Origin: JAUUZQ01 sp964538375
GTDB taxonomy: Bacteria; Bacteroidota; Bacteroidia; Bacteroidales; GCA-2748055
Reading direction: 5' to 3'
NCBI GenBank assembly: GCA_964538375.1
Contig: CAZIFQ010000054.1
Coordinates: 1-9,453 of the forward strand
Length of the DNA stretch: 9,453 nt
Shown: piece by piece, positions 6,574 through 9,453 of the stretch
Layout of the letters: each line of letters starts with the position of its first letter
How positions within the stretch are numbered: the first letter of the stretch is position 1
Notes under the pieces: generated by a model
Databases searched by the model: none
Told to the model about the DNA's origin: nothing
The model's input: the letters and a program-made list of their open reading frames with translations, nothing else
Made by a program: the position numbers and the translations under genes

Positions 6574-6647
6574 TCTCCCCCTCTCCCCGTCTCCTGGTCT
6601 CCCCCTCTCCTGGTCTCCCCCTCTCCTGGTCTCCCCGTCTCCCCCTC
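6574..6647. repeat. Right flank: C-rich array with three 16-nt tandem units
   Basis: CTCCTGGTCTCCCCCT at 6591-6606 and 6607-6622 exactly, and at 6623-6638 with one change, then a half unit CTCCCCCT. It begins 3 bases after the four-helix-bundle stop codon and reaches the TGA stop codon (6646-6648) of the convergent response regulator gene. Inverted relative to 6098-6136. The short identical units suggest slippage and copy-number variation. Confidence 0.85.
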
Positions 6648-7350
6648 AAACCTCATTCACTGCTAACTTAAACCCCATCCGATGCACATTAACAATACTA
6701 ACCCCCGTATCTACCGAAAGTTTCTTCCTTAGTCTTGCAATATACACATCCATGCTTCTCCCCATGAAATAGTCATTCTCTCCCCATACATTGGTGAGTA
6801 CTTTTTCACGTTTCACAACAACGTTGATATTTTGTGCCAGCATACGCAATACTTCCGCCTCCTTTTTGGTGAGGTTCATCTCCTCTTTTGGGGAGCATAA
6901 AACGCGGTTTGGATAATCAAAAGTGAAACTGCCGAATTGCAGGAGCTCAGGTTTATTTTGTAATGCTCTTTCAGGTTGTGAGCGTCGCAGCAAGGCATAT
7001 AAGCGCAGAGCCAGTTCCGTTGTAGTAAATGGTTTTACGATATAGTCATCGCCACCGGCGCAGAAGGCCTCAATTTTGTCTTTGTCCTGGTCGCGGGCCG
7101 ACATAAACAATACAGGTGTGGTGTAATCATTTTTGCGGAGTGCTTTAACAAAGTCAGTGCCGCTCATCTCGGGCAAACCAATGTCTACCAGGCAGATGTC
7201 ATATTTATTTGCTTCAAAAAGTTGTAACGCTTTGTCTGCACGTGTTTGCCACTCTACCTGGTACTTCTTCAGTTCCAGTGAATCCTTAAGTACTCTTCCC
7301 AGTTGCGGGTCATCTTCCAGGATCAGAACGGTGGGGTGGTTCTCAGCCAT
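6646..7350 (-). CDS. OmpR/PhoB-family response regulator
   Basis: A 234-residue two-component response regulator. Receiver domain 6-122: acidic pocket E12-D13-D14, phospho-acceptor D56 in CLVDIGLP, switch residue S84, and K106 in VKPF. The winged-helix DNA-binding domain is about 137-231, with LTKKEAEVLRML (160-171) and SMDVYIARLRKKL (199-211). It would alter transcription after phosphorylation by a histidine kinase, but no kinase gene lies on either side (four-helix-bundle cassette downstream, 425 bp of repeats upstream), so it is an orphan here. In other Bacteroidota such regulators often sit next to a kinase; the repeats may have separated them. Its stop codon is overlapped by the C-rich array. 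A perfect inverted repeat lies 8-38 bases before its ATG. Target genes are unknown. Confidence 0.9.
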   Translation of the reverse strand: MAENHPTVLILEDDPQLGRVLKDSLELKKYQVEWQTRADKALQLFEANKYDICLVDIGLPEMSGTDFVKALRKNDYTTPVLFMSARDQDKDKIEAFCAGGDDYIVKPFTTTELALRLYALLRRSQPERALQNKPELLQFGSFTFDYPNRVLCSPKEEMNLTKKEAEVLRMLAQNINVVVKREKVLTNVWGENDYFMGRSMDVYIARLRKKLSVDTGVSIVNVHRMGFKLAVNEV

Positions 7351-7357
7351 TATTGAA

Positions 7358-7388
7358 TTTGTTATTTGTTAACTGTCTAAATAACAAA
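7358..7388 (-). promoter_or_regulatory. Perfect 10-bp inverted repeat before the response regulator gene
   Basis: TTTGTTATTT (7358-7367) and AAATAACAAA (7379-7388) are exact reverse complements around 11 bases; the arm centres are 21 bp apart, two helical turns. The position 8-38 bases upstream of the ATG suits an operator, perhaps for autoregulation, or a leader hairpin. AT-rich sequence raises the odds of chance. Confidence 0.45.
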
Positions 7389-7423
7389 CAGGAAGTAGAT
7401 AAGGTTCATTTTATGCAATTATT

Positions 7424-7506
7424 CAACCCCTTCAGGGTTGGGGGGTAATGGGCATTGTTTACCGCGGGTTTCACCCGTGGCTATTTTATTAAACCCCTCT
7501 GGGGTT
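7424..7506. repeat. Cluster of three hairpins between the regulator and prs
   Basis: Three separate hairpins within 83 bases: CAACCC/GGGTTG (7424-7440, loop CTTCA); CCGCGGGT/ACCCGTGG (7462-7480, loop TTC, one G-T pair); and AACCCC/GGGGTT (7492-7506, loop TCT). Such AACCCC..GGGGTT and CGGGTTTCACCCG words recur between genes in Bacteroidota, as I recall. Part of the gene-free stretch 7373-7798, which shows no credible coding sequence. Confidence 0.75.
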
Positions 7507-7543
7507 ATTAATTAGCTTCACCTCCGGTTCATGGATAAAAAAG

Positions 7544-7590
7544 GATGGCGCTAGCCATTCCATCTGGACTCCCCTGAGCTTGCCGAAGGG
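7544..7590. repeat. GATGGC hairpin and CTGAGCTTGCCGAAGG repeat
   Basis: ATGGC, loop GCTA, GCCAT (7545-7558), followed by CCCTGAGCTTGCCGAAGGG (7572-7590). The latter is a form of the CCTTCGGCAAGCTCAGG palindromic repeat seen in many bacterial genomes. The same GATGGC-N4-GCCATC hairpin recurs 72 bases on, at 7616-7631. Confidence 0.65.
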
Positions 7591-7615
7591 TGTTCATCTG
7601 TGGACCAAAAAAAAA

Positions 7616-7798
7616 GATGGCGTCAGCCATCTCCTCGCGAGTTTTACGAGCTCCCTCCAAAAAAACTCCAAATACGTCCTGCTGATAAAAACTCTGTTAA
7701 ACTCTGCGCCTAAGCGTAGCGCCTTCCCGTTGCCGCAGGCAACATCTTACTCTGCGGTAAATTCGTTTGCGGTAAATTCGTCTGTGGTTAAAAATAAG
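7616..7798 (+). repeat. Dispersed repeat family, copy D (most complete)
   Basis: The fullest copy, in order: GATGGC-GTCA-GCCATC hairpin (7616-7631); CTCGCGAG..CGAG segment (7634-7650); ACTCCAAATACGTCCTG and the 32-base core shared with copy B; GCGCCTAAGCGTAGCGCC; perfect hairpin GTTGCC-GCA-GGCAAC (7729-7743); then nearly three 15-nt units (TCTGCGGTAAATTCG, TTTGCGGTAAATTCG, TCTGTGGTTAAAAA). Its 3' end meets the stop codon of the leftward prs gene, as copy A does with the VOC gene. Confidence 0.85.
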
Positions 7799-8737
7799 TT
7801 AAGAAATAAAGTGCCCACTAATTGACTCGTAGTTATACACCTTGTCAATCACCTCCGCAAATAAATCCGCCACACTTAGCACCTTGATTTTATTACTCTC
7901 CTTTTGCAGCGGAATAGAATCGGTTACAATCACCTCATCAATTTCACTTTCCTCGATGCGTTCATACGCCGGACCGGAGAGTACGGGGTGCGTAGCCACA
8001 ACCCTTACACTTTTTGCACCTTCACTCTTCATCATGCTGGAAGCAAAACAGATGGTACCTGCAGTATCCACCATATCGTCAACAATCACCACATTTTTAT
8101 CCTTGATATCACCGATGGCTTTGATTTCATCAACCACATTTGGCTTTTTGCGAAGCTTGTAGCAGATGACCATACTGGCATTCAGGAAACGGGAGTAAGC
8201 GTTGGCACGTTTTGTTCCACCCATGTCGGGAGCGGCAATGGCCAGGTTATCCAAACCTAAGTCTTTGATATAAGGAACAAACAGTGCGGAGGCATAGAGA
8301 TGATCCACGGGTACATCGAAAAATCCTTGCAGCTGATCAGCGTGAAGGTCCATGGTCATGATCCTGTCGACACCCGAAGCAATAAGTAAATTGGCAACCA
8401 GTTTGGCTCCGATGGATGCCCTGGGCCTGTCTTTGCGATCCTGGCGTGCAAAACCGAAATAAGGAATCACGGCAACAACTTGGTAGGCAGAGGCACGTTT
8501 GGCAGCATCGATCATCATAAGCAGCTCCAGCAGGTTGTCTCCCGGGGGAAATGTCGACTGAATAATAAATACGGTGTGTCCCCTGACGCTCTCATCGTAA
8601 GCAGGTTGAAACTCTCCGTCGCTAAATTGATAAATGCTTGTTCTACCTAAATTTTGTCCAAAACTAACTGCTATTTTTTCGGCCAGGTACATCGAACTTC
8701 GGCCTGAGAAGAATTTTACTGGTGTTTTAGCACTCAT
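7799..8737 (-). CDS. prs: Ribose-phosphate pyrophosphokinase (PRPP synthetase)
   Basis: A 312-residue enzyme that transfers pyrophosphate from ATP to ribose 5-phosphate, making PRPP for purine, pyrimidine, histidine, tryptophan and NAD synthesis in the cytoplasm. Visible motifs: SDGEFQPAYDESVRGHTVFI (39-58); flexible-loop region FARQDRKDRPRASIGAKLVA (96-115); DLHADQLQGFF (130-140, with active-site H132); and the PRPP/ribose-phosphate-binding loop VIVDDMVDTAGT (217-228). The length is normal for class I enzymes. The start at 8737 gives the usual short lead MSAKTPVKFFSG. The end (ESISGHFIS) is close to the common ESISxLF ending, so repeat copy D, which meets the stop codon, has not truncated it. 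It has its own promoter and appears monocistronic. Confidence 0.96.
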   Translation of the reverse strand: MSAKTPVKFFSGRSSMYLAEKIAVSFGQNLGRTSIYQFSDGEFQPAYDESVRGHTVFIIQSTFPPGDNLLELLMMIDAAKRASAYQVVAVIPYFGFARQDRKDRPRASIGAKLVANLLIASGVDRIMTMDLHADQLQGFFDVPVDHLYASALFVPYIKDLGLDNLAIAAPDMGGTKRANAYSRFLNASMVICYKLRKKPNVVDEIKAIGDIKDKNVVIVDDMVDTAGTICFASSMMKSEGAKSVRVVATHPVLSGPAYERIEESEIDEVIVTDSIPLQKESNKIKVLSVADLFAEVIDKVYNYESISGHFIS

Positions 8738-8770
8738 TCTGTTCGCTGCTATGTGGATTTATATTGTCTG

Positions 8771-8778
8771 CAAAAGTA
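8771..8778 (-). promoter_or_regulatory. -7 box of the prs promoter
   Basis: TACTTTTG on the minus strand is a perfect TAnnTTTG and the same octamer as in the VOC promoter, including the following CAG. It is 34-41 bases before the prs ATG, giving a leader of roughly 27 bases. No clear TTTG is found at the usual -33 distance; a TTTG lies closer, 13 bases upstream. Confidence 0.55.
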
Positions 8779-8867
8779 AGAAATATAAATTCAAAAAATG
8801 GACGCACACGATGTAAATATTTATAAAGAAGAAATGAACAACTTGAAACCCCTGTCAATGTGCATCT

Positions 8868-8897
8868 TTTGTAGAGACGAGCCATGTGGCGCGCCTC
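8868..8897 (+). repeat. GAGACG hairpin repeat, copy 2
   Basis: The first 26 bases are identical to 3039-3064. The outer stem GAGACG/CGCCTC carries one mismatch (T to C in the right arm), while the inner GCCA/TGGC is intact. It is followed by CCTTCGACCGACG..GAGTTGAGCGGAG (8898-8935), which resembles other common palindromic repeat words. The rest of 8738-8990 holds the prs promoter and no gene I can support. Confidence 0.75.
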
Positions 8898-8999
8898 CCT
8901 TCGACCGACGTAGCTTGCGCAGAGTTGAGCGGAGTTTTTTAAGGGGGTGATGTATAAGGGAGTTTGCTCGCAGGTTGGAGAGGGGAGGAAGAGTTGGTA

Positions 9000-9052
9000 T
9001 TATCCGATAAAACTTATTTATAAAGTGTAAAATATCCGATATTTTTTACTTT
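9000..9052 (+). promoter_or_regulatory. Twin TATCCGATA palindromes upstream of the ATPase gene
   Basis: TTATCCGATAA (9000-9010) and AATATCCGATATT (9031-9043) are palindromes around a central C, with centres 32 bp apart, about three helical turns. The second lies within a longer imperfect inverted repeat (9022-9052: AAAGT..AAAATATC / GATATTTT..ACTTT, two interruptions). Position just upstream of a -7 box suggests operators; the binding protein is unknown. Confidence 0.5.
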
Positions 9053-9064
9053 GCAAGTAATTAT

Positions 9065-9072
9065 TATCTTTG
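9065..9072 (+). promoter_or_regulatory. -7 box of the ATPase gene
   Basis: TATCTTTG, a perfect TAnnTTTG, 25 bases before the ATG at 9098. The nearest TTTG (9050-9053) is only 11 bases upstream, too close for a normal -33, so that element is poorly defined. The inverted repeat at 9022-9052 covers the -33 region, where a bound protein would block polymerase. Confidence 0.55.
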
Positions 9073-9097
9073 CATTGTGTAATAAAGAAAGTGTAAG

Positions 9098-9430
9098 ATG
9101 AAGATTCTTAAACGCAAAACATACGAACTACTTGTCAATCATCTTGACAAAAAGGAATATGCGATAGTTATGGGGGCCAGGCAAACAGGCAAAACAACGA
9201 TCATGATGCAGTTAAATGATCATTTGTTAGAGAGTGGCAAAAAGGTCTATTTTATTTCATTAGAAGATATGTCTGTTCTGGTTGAATTAAACAATCATCC
9301 GGAAAACATATTTAGTTTTATTGAAAAACCGAAAAACGATAAAATCTATCTCCTTATTGATGAAATCCAATACCTTGATAATCCGTCTAATTTTCTTAAG
9401 GGCACCTCTAAAAACCCATTGTTGATATAA
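9098..9430 (+). pseudogene. AAA_14-type ATPase, truncated after Walker B
   Basis: The first 101 residues are the start of an AAA_14 ATPase, a family whose members usually carry a C-terminal DUF4143 domain and are about 370-400 residues long. Walker A is GARQTGKT (26-33), Walker B is IYLLIDEIQYL (83-93, D88-E89), followed by the family's NP..FLK. Homology stops at K101 (codon 9398-9400); the last nine codons (GTSKNPLLI) look foreign, and the stop follows at 9428. The sensor and C-terminal parts are absent, so the product would not be a working ATPase. The gene is AT-rich (about 25-28% G+C in two sampled lines), consistent with transfer. The break coincides with an IS-like end. The biological role of the intact family is poorly known. 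Confidence 0.7.
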
Positions 9431-9453
9431 ACGTCTGATTGTTAATATGTTAA
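9400..9453. mobile_element. Possible insertion-sequence terminus at the window edge
   Basis: Family similarity of the ATPase ends exactly where GGGCACCTCTAAAAACCC begins (9400-9417). This looks like the terminal inverted repeat of a DDE-type insertion sequence, which often starts GGG or GGN and continues CTCTAAAAA. The remaining 36 bases would be its subterminal region. The window ends before any transposase, so the IS family and even its presence are inferred. A contig stopping here would fit a multicopy element. Confidence 0.4.

Larger units (their letters stand above)
6098..6647 (+). mobile_element. Candidate small cassette: four-helix-bundle gene between inverted repeats
   Basis: A G-rich block (6098-6136, GGGAGACCAGGAGAC at 6110-6124) lies upstream of the four-helix-bundle gene. 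Its reverse complement, GTCTCCTGGTCTCCC, is at 6589-6603 in a C-rich block right after the gene. The flanks also share the TCCCC-CTCTCC context, so the gene sits in a unit of about 550 bp with imperfect terminal inverted repeats. The gene is more AT-rich (about 33% G+C in three sampled 60-base lines) than the regulator gene next to it (40-48%). It is the only rightward gene among leftward ones. No transposase is present, so mobility would need a partner elsewhere. The mobile nature is inferred. Confidence 0.45.

Noticed and set aside
6591..6646. C-rich 16-nt array considered as CRISPR or as coding
   Set aside because: No spacers between units; low-complexity pyrimidine tract between two stop codons.
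7580..7825. 81-codon open frame in the regulator-prs gap
   Set aside because: It is repeat copy D translated (IKTLLNSAPKRS, VNSFAVNSS) and runs into the antisense of prs; no independent coding signs.
7799..7835. Possible alteration of the PRPP synthetase C-terminus by repeat D
   Set aside because: The ending ESISGHFIS and total length of 312 residues are normal for the enzyme; the repeat begins after the stop codon.
7842..8260. Rightward open frames over prs
   Set aside because: Antisense shadows of a strongly supported PRPP synthetase gene.

Overview
The window looks like a 9.4 kb piece of a Bacteroidota genome, possibly a metagenome contig because both ends lie in repeat-like sequence. 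The clues are Bacteroidota-type -7 boxes (TAnnTTTG: TACTTTTG twice, TATCTTTG once), absence of clear Shine-Dalgarno sites, a lipoprotein with a FISUMP domain, an S4/Hsp15 protein with the C-terminal GRPTKKDRR signature, and a free-standing S23-type four-helix-bundle gene. No rRNA, tRNA or CRISPR array is visible.

Layout. 1-145: dispersed repeat, copy A. 150-1235 (-): two-domain VOC/glyoxalase-like protein. 1236-1649: divergent promoter region holding two more repeat copies (B and C) in opposite orientation. 1650-3029 (+): PlsC-like acyltransferase with a membrane C-terminus. 3039-3068: GAGACG hairpin repeat. 3158-4651 (+): FISUMP lipoprotein. 4704-5078 (-) and 5136-5936 (-): Hsp15-like S4 protein downstream of an SDR reductase, probably co-transcribed. 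6098-6647: four-helix-bundle gene between inverted G-rich/C-rich flanks, the best candidate for an undescribed small mobile cassette. 6646-7350 (-): OmpR-family response regulator with no kinase beside it. 7373-7798: about 425 bp of gene-free, hairpin-rich repeats ending in repeat copy D. 7799-8737 (-): PRPP synthetase. 8738-9097: prs promoter, second GAGACG repeat, and a promoter region with twin TATCCGATA palindromes. 9098-9430 (+): AAA_14-type ATPase cut after the Walker B motif, at what looks like an insertion-sequence terminus running to the window end.

The genes are mostly unrelated housekeeping or envelope functions (phospholipid acylation, PRPP supply, ribosome rescue, a surface lipoprotein), not one pathway. 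What stands out is between the genes. A dispersed repeat family occurs four times, with a hairpin whose stem differs by paired changes and a 15-nt tandem tail of variable copy number. Its copies sit against gene ends or promoters. Other hairpin families are interspersed. The two AT-rich genes (four-helix bundle, about 33% G+C in sampled lines; ATPase, about 27%) look acquired compared with neighbours at 40-48%.
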